Positions 12,358-24,515 of a DNA stretch of 64,000 nucleotides are shown piece by piece. Each line of letters starts with the position of its first letter. Positions within the stretch are counted from its first letter, which is position 1. Origin of the DNA: Sinohyriopsis cumingii (Eukaryota; Mollusca; Bivalvia; Unionida; Unionidae); the NCBI GenBank assembly GCA_028554795.2, contig CM068839.1:10815220-10879219 (forward strand), read 5' to 3'. Under the pieces are notes generated by a model, which saw only the letters and a list, made by a program, of their open reading frames with translations, did not search any database and was not told the DNA's origin. The translations under genes were made by a program, and so were the position numbers.

Positions 12358-13178
12358 GGCCACATATATACCCTTAACCACAATGCTCCTCACCCACCTT
12401 GATATTCTTCCAATAATGTCAGTTGGATTCACCTAACATCACACTGCCAGCTAAAGAATTTGAAAAGACACGATATGTAAGGGGAAGGATGTGGAAAACA
12501 AACAATTGCTCTTGCCATCAAGAATAAAACCTGGCAGGTCTGTTTTGCAGTCTGGGAGACATGCCACACAGACTAATGGAAAGGCAAGATGAGCTGGTAA
12601 GTAAATAGCATATAAACCCTCAACTGCTACACTCCTCTACATCCCTGATACCTTGACATTTGTCTGTGAATGACATGTGCATTACAAAACCAGCTATTAA
12701 ATTAGTGGAGATACCCTATATAATGGTAAGAAGAAGGGACAGAAAGTATAGCTTTTGCTTCAATTATCACACCTGGTTGAAAAAGAGACACATAGGTAAA
12801 TCTCCGATGTTTCCAAGATATGATTAAGGGGACAAGTCCCTTGGGTTAGGGACTGACATTAAGGTCAATGTCATTAGCATGTATAAAACTCTTCTATGCC
12901 AAGTAAGTGTACAGTAAATATGGTTATAAGGTAGGGGATCTCAACAGTTTGCAAGTTAAGACTAAGGGGCTAAGTTTTCAGGGGTAGGAAGTTACCCCAG
13001 AGCATCATCCTAGGGTACAGTCCAACACAAATTGACACCTGTATTGATTACATGTTTCATACAGCTCTGGAGTAACTTGAAACTTGACAAAATCTCCAAA
13101 AGCACAATCGAACTTCACAAAGTACTAGTATTATCTAGACACAAAAAGCTGTCACTAATCTTTTGTGTCTAACATCAA

Positions 13179-14217
13179 CAGAGGTTTCATTATTTTAACT
13201 CAGACAGTGTGGTAGGTCAGTAATTACCCTAATTAGCCATTACAACCACTATAGATGAGACAGAGGTTTCATGCTTCTAACTCAGTGTGGTAGGTCAGTA
13301 ATTACCCTAATTAGCCATTACAACCACTATAAATGAGACAGAGGTTTCATGCTTCTAACTCAGACAGAGTGGCAGGTCAGTAATTACCCTAATTAGCCAT
13401 TACAACCACTACAGATGAGACAGAGGTTTCATGCTTCTAACTCAGACAGAATGGCAGGTCAGTAATTACCCTAATTAGCCATTACAACCACGATAGATGA
13501 GACAGAGGTTTCATGCTTCTAACTCAGACAGTGTGGTAGGTCAGTAATTACCCTGATTAGCCATTACAACTACTATAGATGAGACAGAGGTTTCATGCTT
13601 CTAACTCAGTGTGGTAGGTCAGTAATTACCCTAATTAGCCATTACAGCTACTATAGATAAGACAGAGGTTTCATGCTTCTAACTCAGACAGAGTGGCAGG
13701 TCAGTAATTACCCTAATTAGCCATTACAACCACGATAGATGAGACAGAGGTTTCATGCTTCTAACTCAGACAGTGTGGTAGGTCAGTAATTACCCTGATT
13801 AGCCATTACAACTACTATAGATGAGAGAGGTTTCATGCTTCTAACTCAGTGTGGTAGGTCAGTAATTACCCTAATTAGCCATTACAACCACTATAGATGA
13901 GACAGGTTTCATGCTTCTAACTCAGTGTGGTATGTCAGTAATTACCCTAATTAGCCATTACAACCACTATAGATGAGACATAGGTTTCATTATTTTAACT
14001 CAGACAGTGTGGTAGGTCAGTAATTACCCTAATTAGCCATTACAACCACTATAGATGAGACAGAGGTTTCATGCTTCTAACTCAGACAGTGTGGTAGTCA
14101 GTAATTACCCTGATTAGCCATTACAACCACTATAGATGAGACAGAGGTTTCATGCTTCTAACTCAGTGTGGTAGGTCAGTAATTACCCTGATTTGCCATT
14201 ACAACCACTATAGATGA
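13179..14217 (+). repeat. 76-82-bp minisatellite, about 13 copies
   Basis: The unit includes gaggtttcatgcttctaact, gtggtaggtcagtaattacc and attagccattacaaccacta. Some units lack a few bases after ctcag. Units with the same small deletion recur at intervals, suggesting block duplication. Confidence 0.95.
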
Positions 14218-14865
14218 GGCCTCACATGAAAAGCATGCAGCACACTCATCTAATTATCATACTCATTCACATGTTGAACGCTAAACAATAAACATGTTGA
14301 GGGCATCCTGTCACAATCTACAATGTTTAGTCATTATTATGCACATTTTACCAGTGAATAAACATATTTATTCCTAAGTGCAACTGTAATTGTCAGAAAG
14401 GGCCTTCCGTTTAGGCTAGGATGTTTACAGCAAGGACAAATCTATGTGCAAAGCTAGATCCAAGTATTGGACAGCTTTTACTTCAAAGATGAACTGCATG
14501 CAGATGACCTATAATGGAAGTAAAAGAAATTGATTTTAAAAAAAATATGCACATGTATATAGTCATCTAGGTCAATGATTCAAGCATGGACAGTTAAAAA
14601 TGAAAATGTAAGCAAATTCAGTGAAGCATGAAATATGGGTCACAGTGATCAACTTTTACGGTGAGGGTGTTTATACACATCAAGATGCATACCTTGACCA
14701 AGTTGTATGATTCCCAGTATAACAGTATTTATAGAAGATTTAAAAAAACAATGGCTGGAAAAGCTAAACATGAAAATAAAAGTCAAGTAAATGTGAAATG
14801 TAGGTCACAGTGACCTTCTTATGCTGTAAGGATGTGGTAACAACATAAATGCATACAATCATCTT

Positions 14866-15113
14866 TTGTTGTTGTTGTTGTAGGGTTTAACGCCATTTTT
14901 CAGCACACCATATGCTATACATGGCGGCCAGTATTAATGGTGGAGGAAGAATCCAGGAAAACCCCGGAAAGAACCACCAACCCTCGAGAAGCTACTGGCA
15001 AGCTTTCTCACATATCCACATTGGCCAAATCCAAGACTCGAACCTACGCAGACAGAGGTGAGATGGCAGTGATCCGTAACGGAGAGCACTTTAGACCACT
15101 CGGGGACCCCATA
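14866..15113 (-). repeat. tRNA-derived SINE family 1, full copy with Ser/Leu-type head
   Basis: Read on the minus strand from about 15113, it begins GGGGTCCCCGAGTGGTCTAA and has the B-box GGTTCGAGTCTTGG about 60 bases later. The long gap between the boxes resembles a type II (Ser/Leu) tRNA with a variable arm. The 3' end is a (CAA)n tail, visible as ttgttgttgttgttg on the plus strand at 14868. Confidence 0.85.
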
Positions 15114-15639
15114 CAATCATCTAGTTTGATGATTCTGACATAATGTGTTTGCTACCGAAAAAAGTTAGTTAAGAATGAAATAAGAGTCGTAGTGACTTTT
15201 GTGTTGTGGATGCAATACATAAAATGCATTCCTTCATGATTCTAGATAAAACAGTGTGTATACAGGGTACAAAAATCCCATTTGGTCAAGAACTAATCAC
15301 AAACTTAATCTAAGTCTGAAAAATGCCAAATGTAGGTCACATTGACATGCTTTTGTTCTAAGGCAGTGGTACTAACATATAAGCATAAAATTATTTTTCA
15401 TTATTCAAACATTAACAGAGTATGAGAAAAAGGCTTAAAACAAAATTTACCCCAAAATAGTGAAGCAATGGTCTCTTTGACCTACTTTTGTAATGAGGGT
15501 GCAAGATGCATTCCCTGGCAAAGTTTTGATTCCAGGTATAACAGTATGTATACAGTGTGTGAAAACCTGTGCAAAAACCCTAGTTAACATAAAAAAAAAT
15601 ATTTTTATACCAAGAATGCACAACAAATGTAAGATGCAT

Positions 15640-16560
15640 ATACAAAGTCTGCCAGCTTAGCTCCCTCCCCAGGGGGTAGGTTCTATGAAACACACTCTAA
15701 AGGTGCGCTCTACAGTTTCATACTTTGCATTGGGTTCATTTCTAATGAAAAACCTTTTACCATGTTTTCTTCACTGGTTAAACTAGCTACTTAAAAAATA
15801 TCTAAGGTATTGTTAAAAGAACATTAAATTCCCTTTATTTTGGTTTATGATTGATAGGTGTGATTTAGGTTACAGAGTATACAGCTTGGCCTTACTTCAG
15901 ATGTGCACCTATCAAAAGACTGGTATGTTCACTTCCTGGCCCTCAAAGGCAAGTTGCAAAAAAAAAAAAAAAAGCCAATATTTTGTTTTTCTTTTTATGT
16001 TGCACTTTCAGTAGCTGGTACTGCCTACTCTGGCAAAATGTATTTTCCCTATCTAATAAGTGCTAAAAGTTAATTAATTCTGGACTAGACCAGGCTGACT
16101 TTTTAAACACATGGGAGCAGCCAATTTCATCAGCTGTGTGCTTAGATCATACAATTTTCACAACTGCAACTTTTAAAGAAATTTCAGCTGCAGTACATGA
16201 AAGTCGTATAATGGTATGCCAATATTCCCACCAATGTGCATACTGCAAATGCATACAGCTTCATCTTACTTATTAATGCCATTAATAACTTCTATAATCA
16301 ACAGTTTCATCATGCAGACACTTTGCATGAAAAAAATATGTGCAGTTTAAAGCATCTGAGGTACTAATTTAAGTTAGTCTGGTTCCCTGACTAACTTTAC
16401 TAAATCTAATATGTAACCTGAATCCAAATCAAACATGGATGAGTTGATTATCCCGATTTTATGGCAAGAATAATTTTTCTGTAGTTCCAGCTTTTATTAC
16501 CTAAGTCTGTATTTTAAGAGCCATTTTCGTGAGTCTTACGGCAAAATCGTAAGGGTTGGA
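15640..16560. repeat. Interspersed repeats R2 and R1, adjacent
   Basis: 15660-16280 (ctctacagtttcatactttg, acttcagatgtgcacctatc) recurs at 30230-30880. 16290-16560 matches the right part of R1 at 3540-3800. The order suggests one larger composite element whose ends I cannot define. Confidence 0.6.
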
Positions 16561-16674
16561 AAGTATGTAGTGGATGTGGGCACTAATGCCAACACAGACA
16601 CTGGGGTGGTACAGTAACTGTCCTTTACTCTGAAGTGGTGATAAAAAATAAATGTATAGCAATGATAACCTCAC

Positions 16675-16820
16675 CCCAAACTGATCCAGATATCCCTTGT
16701 TTCATTGTCTGGCTCCAATTCAAAGTCTTTATTTCCTCCAAAGTATGTGACATACAGTCTGTCCTTGTTCAGGCCATACCTCTCTGTCAGGAGTTCCCAT
16801 GCCCAAGCACACATCTCTTT
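16675..16820 (-). CDS. AARS1: Alanyl-tRNA synthetase, coding exon 3
   Basis: Encodes KEMCAWAWELLTERYGLNKD, RLYVTYFGGNKDFELEPDNE and TRDIWISLG, conserved AlaRS sequence. The acceptor is ccttcag at 16821-16822 and the donor GTGAGG from 16674. It is 146 nt and ends two bases into a Gly codon completed by exon 4. Confidence 0.97.
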
Positions 16821-17422
16821 CTGAAGGAAAAAAACAAGAGGATAAATGACAAACAACAAGCCATCACATTAGCTTTTCTGATTTATGACCAGCAGAGCTA
16901 AAAATTCTTCAAATTTGCCCCGATTTAAGATCACCAAATCATCGTATCAAATACACAGTTAAAGGTACATGTTGGTAAGTGAAATCTTTTAGAATGACAC
17001 AGTTATTGCAACTTTTCAACAACCAATAACCTGCACGGTTGATTTACAGCAGGTTTTACTATAAATTAGCAGATACATTATGCATGCAAGTGTAACACGC
17101 ACTAATGTATTTCTTGCAGTTTTTCTATCATGTTTACAAGAAATATTAGATTACCCATGGATGTATATGACTCTCAGGTTTTCATAACTAATAATGAATG
17201 ACCAAAGTCTGTGTTGGCTTTTTTCATTATAAACATACATAGCTGCCAACCTTCCAGGCTCACAATTAGTGAAAATAGGGATAAAAGGTCATGAATTTGG
17301 ACACGAATTCGTGAATAATATTAGAACAATAACTCCATCCACTCTGACTACTCCGACCATCAATACTACACTATATCAAGTTAGCAAAATAAAAATAAAA
17401 CACTATATATATGCAGAAATAT

Positions 17423-17671
17423 TTATTTATCAAGACATGATACTGTGGCAGACTTGAACTTCCTCAACTGCTTGATCGTAAATTTGTTTTCTAAACAATT
17501 CCGACTTCTTGCCTGCTGGTTGATCTTGGGGACTAAAATTGCTGACAAATTTTCTGCAGCTAAGGAGGCCTTAAAGTCTGTCTTATTTTTCCTCACTAAA
17601 GAAAATACTCTTTTGCTGTCACTGTTGCTGTGAGGAATGCACAGGAGCTGCAGCATTTTTGGTTCTTCCAC
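17423..17671 (-). pseudogene. hAT transposase C-terminal dimerisation fragment
   Basis: 82 codons containing LLCIPHSNSDSKRVFSLVRK and KTDFKASLAAENLSAIL. This fits the hATC dimerisation motif pattern (IPHSNADxERxFS followed by the NRL-type region). Seen: the motif. Inference: remnant of a BED/hAT transposase whose catalytic middle part is deleted. It sits inside the 17238-18446 element on the same strand as the N-terminal fragment. Confidence 0.7.
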
Positions 17672-17788
17672 AGGAAAATTTGGAAGCGATTTTCAAGTCC
17701 AGGAACATATGTCAGAACAAATGTTTAGCATGGTCTCCAGCTGATAAAGGTAGATTGTGTTCGACACAAGAAAACTCACAAATATTGC

Positions 17789-18061
17789 TTAAGCGTTGGT
17801 AGCCCGCGGGTCTTCCACCAATGGTTTAAAATATTCCAGAGCTGAAATCTGCGAATTCTTAATTTTCCCAACTTCTACGTGTTTTTTGCAACCGACATTC
17901 TTCCTCACATCGTCTCTGCTATGGCACACTGAGTGCAAAAAGGACGAATGAATATCAATGTTTAATGGCGGAATGCACGGCCAATTTTTGATATATTCCA
18001 AATTAAACTTCACTTTTTGAGTAATAAATTTCTTTTTCCTTGGCGGTGAAGACATTTTCAA
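17789..18061 (-). pseudogene. hAT-type transposase N-terminal fragment
   Basis: 90 codons starting MKMSSPPRKKKFITQKVKF, with WPCIPPLNIDIHSSFLHSVC and VRKNVGCKKHVEVGKIKNSQ. The Cys-His spacing resembles the N-terminal zinc-binding region of a group of hAT-like transposases. It precedes the C-terminal fragment on the same strand. No catalytic residues remain. Confidence 0.55.
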
Positions 18062-19379
18062 AATCTTACATGCGATGCTGAACGGTAACTCGAATCAGTG
18101 TTTTGACGCATGCACGGAGCAAATTTCCGGTTAGGCCCCAGTTTCTCTCAAAAGCATTTGTAAAACTACTCTTATACATATAGATTAAAATAGGCTAAAA
18201 TGCTTGCGACCGGGCCAACTGTACTAATCGGCTGTAGATCAACTAATATCATGACCAGCGGTACCGGACCGTTTCGTCAACTGCAAATATCATGACTAGC
18301 GCTTAACGGGAAATCGGTTATTTTATTAAAGATTTAAAATAACTGAGGATCGAAAATTTCGTGAATTTTTGTCTTACGGCGTGAATTCGTGAATCGCTGA
18401 AAAAGTCGTGAAATTCACACCAAATTCGTGAGGATTGGCAGCTATGAACATAGTATAAAATAAATTGAGTATGATGAATCATCCTTTCTATTTACCACTG
18501 AATCATATCAGAGCTGTTTCAGCTGGGTCAATTCATAATTAGTTTCCTCACCTTGAACCATCTCAAACATTTTATGATGACATCACATGCTCTCTTTATT
18601 AAATGCAGGACCAAAGATTTGCCTATCCATTACCAGTAATTCAAAACCAGTAAAATAGTCACCTACCCTTACATATTAACCATGAACTACACACCTTCCA
18701 ATTTTACAATAAACAATAATAACACTGGCTACTATTAGGAATGGATTCTAGAAATGTTAAATTCTTCCAGAAGTTGATTCATTTAAGGCAGCAAACCAGA
18801 CCCATCTATTGTAGCAAACCAGACCCATTTATGGCAGTTTAAGATTTTAGTAAATACAACAACATTGCCATGCTTCATAAATTATTAAATTACTATACTG
18901 AAGATGCTGATTTGATTATGGTGATCTTATTTTCTTGTTATTATATTGTCTTTCAATTTGGAAAACTTTCACTGAAATATAAAACATTAGACTCGTTTAC
19001 TATTCTGAAATTGGTGCATTGTTTGAAATAGGAAATGAGTCTTGAAGATATTACTACAATGTGGTAATATGAGTAAAATTCAATAACACATACATATATA
19101 CCCACAAGGTGGGCAGGGGGGTTTGCGCCGTAGGGGAAAACTAGGATATCTTCAAGATCTTGAATAATATTTGCTGCCTTTATCTTTTTCTGATATTTTA
19201 TAAAGTAATAGAACTTTTTCTTTAAATAAAAAAAGATAAGTAAAAAAAATGTCATTTTATGTCCAACCTATCCTAGAGCGCACAGAGTGGCTTACACCAT
19301 GGAAAATTGATTGTGATGGTCTAATATAATGATCACATCATTTTCAGACCTGATAACCCTAACAGGACTTTCTCAGTAA

Positions 19380-20730
19380 GGCAAAAAAAAATTCCGTCAT
19401 TTAGGCAAGTTTTCAGTTCAGTGTAACAAAATATCATGTACTGCTATTGTCAAGCTGGAAAATAACCATTTAAAAGTCTAAAAGTGTGATACAAGACTGA
19501 TGTACTGATGGTAAACATTGTGTTCAACTCAAAATGTTGTAAACTTTACTTCCACCTTAATTACTTCCAGTACAGTTACACATATTGCAGTTCCAAACCC
19601 TAAAGAGATCAATGGCTTCTTGATATATCTCAACTTGATGTAATCCTTTTATAAAAAAAGGCTGTGCAATGGCAATCTTCTTTTCCATCATGTGACATAC
19701 TCAAATCAACACATGATGTCCACTAAATGAAATTGTTGCCCTTCCTGCTTTCCCCCCCCCCCCCCAAGAATCTGAAGATTCCATTTTATTCTTCTGTACT
19801 ATTAAAACTTGTTAACACATTAACCCCTGGAGGTTTTTGTCATTTTTGCCTGAAAATCAAGTAGGAAACAGATTTTGAATGCTATTTCTGAAAAGATCTG
19901 AAAACACCAAATCCCGGGTGATCTTTCAATAAGAAACATCGTTTTCATTGGCTATTTGGCTCGTGCATGAGCAGAAAGGTAAAAGTTGGAGTTCTTTATT
20001 TTTTCATTTTTTTGCTAAACAGAGCCATTTTTTTGTATCGAGACCACTCTTTATTCCAAATGCATATCTTATCCTACTTTTTGCAAAGGCTCATCTATCT
20101 GTTTGCAGTTCATACTGGTTTGCCTTAGATTTGAGACCAAAAAGTCTAAAATCCAGACACAAATCGGATTCCGATCACTGGTAAATTTTGGGTAGAAAAA
20201 AGTTGGGTCCAAAAAATGAGGTTTTTTTTTAAATCTGTATTTTGTAGTGCACTAGATATTCCAGATTATTTGGCATCATTGTAGAGCTACATCTGTCTAC
20301 CTTTCTATAATACCACCCACTTTAGTGTATCATGCATGACCATGACGCTACAGAGCTCAGCAGTAGGCTACTACCTCCTGCCACGTTAACTCATCGCTAG
20401 GGGTTAATGTGTTAAAAGATTTATTGTCCATATCATCCTGACTATTTTAAAATAGCTTGATCAAGCAGATGTTTAGCATCACACAATATGTGCATTTTAA
20501 AGTGTCTGTGCTAATATGGTAAAGTTGGTCTGCTTCTCTGACCAAATTCACTGAATCTAATACAAAACCTGGATCAAAATCAAACACGGCCAATGCACCA
20601 TCTGGATTTTACCACAAACAATTGTATTTCCATAAGCTGTGCCTTTAGTCATTAAGTCTGTATGTTAAGGGTAATTTCCACATAAGACTTCTAGCAAAAT
20701 CATAAGGGTTGGCACATCTATATTTTATGT
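19380..20730. repeat. Interspersed repeat R1, copy 2, split by an insertion
   Basis: 19380-19800 matches 3030-3470 and 20416-20730 matches 3475-3800. The two halves are separated by the 19812-20415 insert. Confidence 0.65.
19812..20415. mobile_element. MITE-like insert with 17-bp inverted ends
   Basis: TTAACACATTAACCCCT at 19812-19828 is exactly inverted at 20399-20415. It sits at the place where R1 copy 1 is continuous (near 3465-3475). Ends starting TTAA could mean a TTAA target duplication, but R1 has two TTAA sites there, so the exact boundary is ambiguous. No transposase remains. Confidence 0.65.
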
Positions 20731-20851
20731 AATACAGTAAGCATTTTATGTAGTACAGTAAGCACTGTTTTAACAAATGCGTACATCCTTAGTACATACA
20801 AAGCTGTGAATGGTGTAGACTCAGATCTGCCACTGAATAATATACCCAGCA

Positions 20852-21010
20852 CTGTATCATGATAGAAATGAACTGAAGCCTACAGGTGCATTATGGGATT
20901 GCAGATGGATAGATGGGGCCTATGTTGTTTACTGTATCATCATAGAAATGATCTGAAGCCAACAGGGGCATTATGGGATGGCAGATAGATAGACTGGGTC
21001 TATGCTGTTT
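20852..21010 (+). repeat. Two-copy direct repeat of about 80 bp
   Basis: actgtatcat(g/c)atagaaatga and the block ending gggtctatgctgttta occur twice. Related short copies lie at 6120-6245. Confidence 0.85.
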
Positions 21011-21066
21011 ACAGTTCAATGTGCATCTTAACAGACAAAAATGGCTTTAAAATGAAAATTTAAAAC

Positions 21067-21255
21067 CTTGTAGTAGTCTCCAAAGGACCAGTTTCCCAAC
21101 ATTTCAAAGAAAGTGTGATGGTAGACATCCTTTCCGACATCATCAAGATCATTGTGTTTTCCTCCTGCTCGTATACACTTCTGTGAGTTGACAACACGAA
21201 CATACTTAGCAAGGTCACTGTTGGGATCCACAGTTCCAAGAAATATTGGCTTGAA
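21067..21255 (-). CDS. AARS1: Alanyl-tRNA synthetase, coding exon 2 (motif 2 region)
   Basis: 63 codons from [20 protein letters not shown] through [20 protein letters not shown] and [29 protein letters not shown] and [13 protein letters not shown] are hallmark AlaRS motifs around class II motif 2. The acceptor is ttgcag at 21256-21257 and the donor GTTTTA from 21066. Both ends are phase 0. Confidence 0.97.
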
Positions 21256-23802
21256 CTGCAACAGAAAAAGCATACAGTTATATTCTGTATGATGTACCTA
21301 TATACATGTAGGAATATACTCAGTACATATCTAAAAGAGGTTCAGAAAATTTGAGGACTGTTGTTATTTGTTCCATTAAAGGCAGTTGTATCCTGGTACC
21401 TACAATTATCTATTTAACTACTAAACAAACTTTCAAATTCAATACATTTTTGCCTATCAGATGATAGCAATTTTTAATGTTTGCATTTGTATGCTTACTT
21501 GGTAGTATAGTCTGATTTATTGATCTACCCCTTAAAATTGAATATCATACTATGTAGAAAGGCACTCCCTGTAAACAGTCCAAACAGTCACTTCTGATTT
21601 CTATATATTTAATAACGAATTCAACCAGGAAAGCACAACATACCTGAACTTTCCAAACTTGCACAAAAGATATCAAACGACAGCCAAATTTCAAAGAAAA
21701 CACGACATCGCAAGTGCCATGCTAACTTGGCCTTTTGCAAATCTGATCAATACAGGGATGTAAGGGACCCGAATATTCAAGTCAAATGCAAGTGAAATTC
21801 TCAGAGTATGCACTATTTCTGCAGAATAGCTAATGGCTATGCTTAGGTAAATGGGCATGAAGCCAGATGATTAATTAATAGTTAATTGTTCTTTGAGATG
21901 ATGACTCAAAGCAACAATTCTTCTTTAGAATGTGTATTTAAGCACCTGCAACTTTTCAGCAGATAAACAAAGCCCTTTGTTGTTTTAATGGCATTTAAAT
22001 TGGTGATGACACATCCAATGAATCATGAAAGTAATCAAAGCTTTCTCAGATTCTGAGTCTGATAATACTGTCCAATTATTAATATGCAATGATAATAATA
22101 ATAGTAATGTCAGTATGTGTGATTTAAACTATAGTTTTAGTAAGCACTGTTAAGAGAGCAGAAAAGTACTTCAGCTCGTAAAAATTAGTTGGCAAAATCA
22201 GATTTCATTTTTTTCAGGTAATGGAAATGTGACAAGTGACACTAATGTTTATAAAAGGCAAAACATAGAGGAAGTTGAGAGCACAAGTGAAATCAATAAC
22301 AACTCAAAATGCACATTTACTGCTGGCTCCACCTCAACTACAGTGAAGGATGCAAAATAAAAATGGCAGCAGAACACAAGCTTGAGAACTTCATGACCAG
22401 AGTGGCAGAAGTTCTTATGCTTTTAAATATTGAAATCATATGGTATATTAAAAGCAATCTGTGAAATGTATAAAACTACTGGAAAGCAAAAATCTTTTCA
22501 CTTGAAATGAAAACACTAACTTGCAGATATTAGCCTTGTGCTGACATGAATTTAACCCAGATCATTTCAATTGCTGTTTTGAATTACCATGCTGTGCAAA
22601 AGAGACAGAAAATCACATATGGTGTTGAGAAACTAAAAATTTGTGCAAATAATGATGACAGCAAAGCTGCAGTTTTGTACAGTGAACAGTGCAAAAATCA
22701 GTCAAAATAATGGAGGAGCTACCTAGACTTTGATAACCATGCATGTGCATTTGTTAAGTTAAACAGTAGAAACTAATAAAATAAAATCTGACAAATTATT
22801 TTGCATGAGCAGAGTGCAGTATAATGAAAGTTTTTTTGACAATTACTGAAAAAGCTTTTTTTTCAAACAGGACCGAACAAAGCTGAGAAATGAACCACCA
22901 GATATATAATAAAATAATGATCATGTACTTTTTTCACTTTCCTTTCAAACCTTTTGAAAGCAAGGGACTTGGATTCTTATGTAAGAGACACTGAGAAATA
23001 GGATGGGGACTCCTGAGTTCAATTAATGAAGATGGGGACTCCTGAGTTCCATTAATGAAGATGGGGACTCCTGAGTTCCATTAACGATGATGGGGACTCC
23101 TGAGTTCCATTAACAAAGATGGAGACTCCTGAGTTCCATTAACAAAGATGGTGACTCCTAAGTTCCATTAATGAAGATGGGGACTCCTGAGTTCCATTAA
23201 TGAAGATGGGGACTCCTGAGTTCCATTAATGAAGAGCCCAGGAGTTCTCATCCTGAAAATGTTGAGAGCAAACACTTTTAATACACATGTACAATTTCAG
23301 TAGAAAAATGACATTAGCACATTCTGTATTTACTTCACAGAGCTTCAGTGATATTTGTATTTTTGTCTTGAGTGGACCACATCAACACCTCAGAACTGTA
23401 AAATACATGAACCTAAAAGAACACAAAGAAAGAACAAGACTTTAGCTCTTTTGTCTTAACCTGCTGCCATACATTAGTGGCATCTGTCTGCCAGAATATG
23501 GTAATAAATGAGTTTAAAATATTTTTAACTTAACTGATCAGTGCTTTGAGAACATTTACAGCACTAAACATTCACTAATTCCTGGAATATAGCATATCCA
23601 AAAAATGGACATGTGCAACGAAACAATGATGTTAAATTTACAACCATGGACCTGACCGTGTATTTTTCAGTTTACTTTATGTATGTGATACTACCACGAT
23701 GCACAAAATCTGAGAGACAATCAGCATGTTACAAATCAAGACATGGCTGACAATGCCCAGCTCCACCAACAAAGCGCTGTATATAACTGTGAAGAGTGTC
23801 AC
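21256..23802 (-). other. Intron 1 of the coding region of AARS1
   Basis: AT-rich. It holds a 29-bp minisatellite at 23002-23236. The rest shows nothing I can name. Confidence 0.8.
23002..23236 (+). repeat. 29-bp minisatellite, 8 copies
   Basis: The unit is close to gatggggactcctgagttcc plus attaatgaa. Confidence 0.95.
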
Positions 23803-23977
23803 CTGATTCATGCCAGCATTGGTAAACAGAAGTGTTGGATCATCCAGAGGAATGGTTAACGAGGAGTGGACATAAATATGTTTCTTCTCCTTGAAGAAAT
23901 CTACAAACAGTTGTCGAACCTCCGCTGCTGTTGATGATGGGTCCATTTCTTCTTTTCGTTACTTCAAACTGCTTGTG
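23803..23977 (-). CDS. AARS1: Alanyl-tRNA synthetase, start-codon exon
   Basis: Coding from ATG at 23946 (context GAAGAAATGG) for 48 codons: [20 protein letters not shown] and [16 protein letters not shown], the N-terminal class II motif 1 region of AlaRS. The donor is GTGACA from 23802. An acceptor ataattgcag ends at 23978, so 23947-23977 is 5' UTR and at least one non-coding first exon lies further right, not identified. There is no mitochondrial presequence in this exon, which fits the cytosolic enzyme. Confidence 0.96.
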
Positions 23978-24412
23978 CTGCAATTATAAATTAATTAAAT
24001 AAATTGAGATACCAACAAGAATGACCTGCAATTACATGTGAGAGATTATATGCTATATACCCCTGTTGACATCACGCACCATATATATTTACATCCTGTT
24101 TTTATATTATGCAACATGATCTGAAAAGAATGGCAGTAAGAAGCATAACAAGTTTTATCCAAGTATCTTACAAAACAATTATTTATTACTTATGTGTCTA
24201 ATCATCATTCAAATAATAACATCACCAAATCTGCACCAGAAAAAGTGAGAGTGACCTTGACACTAACAAGATTAAAGTGATAGACCAGGGGTCAAGCTAG
24301 ATTTTAAATTTTAGGAAGAAGTGACTTTTCCATTTGGACAGAACAGGGAGAAGTGAGTTAACAGGAAGAAGTGGGACCTGAAGAGGGAGAAGTGAGAGCA
24401 AAGCAAGACATG

Positions 24413-24515
<103 letters not shown>

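Larger units (their letters stand above)
11746..16674 (-). other. Intron 3 of AARS1
   Basis: Holds a 26-bp minisatellite, two SINE family 1 copies, an 82-bp minisatellite and repeats R2/R1 (15640-16560). 12360-13175 and 14220-14860 show nothing recognisable. Confidence 0.8.
17238..18446 (-). mobile_element. Internally deleted hAT-type DNA transposon
   Basis: Bounded by the terminal inverted repeat CATAGCTGCCAA (17238 rightward and its complement ending at 18446). AACATA directly flanks both ends (17232-17237 and 18447-18452), shorter than the usual 8-bp hAT duplication. Two minus-strand fragments inside match the N- and C-terminal parts of a hAT-like transposase, so the middle has been lost. 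Several sub-terminal gtgaattcgtgaa-like motifs occur near both ends. Confidence 0.75.
16821..21066 (-). other. Intron 2 of AARS1
   Basis: Contains an internally deleted hAT element (17238-18446), an R1 copy split by a MITE (19380-20730) and an 80-bp duplication (20852-21010). 18447-19380 shows only AT-rich DNA. Confidence 0.8.
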
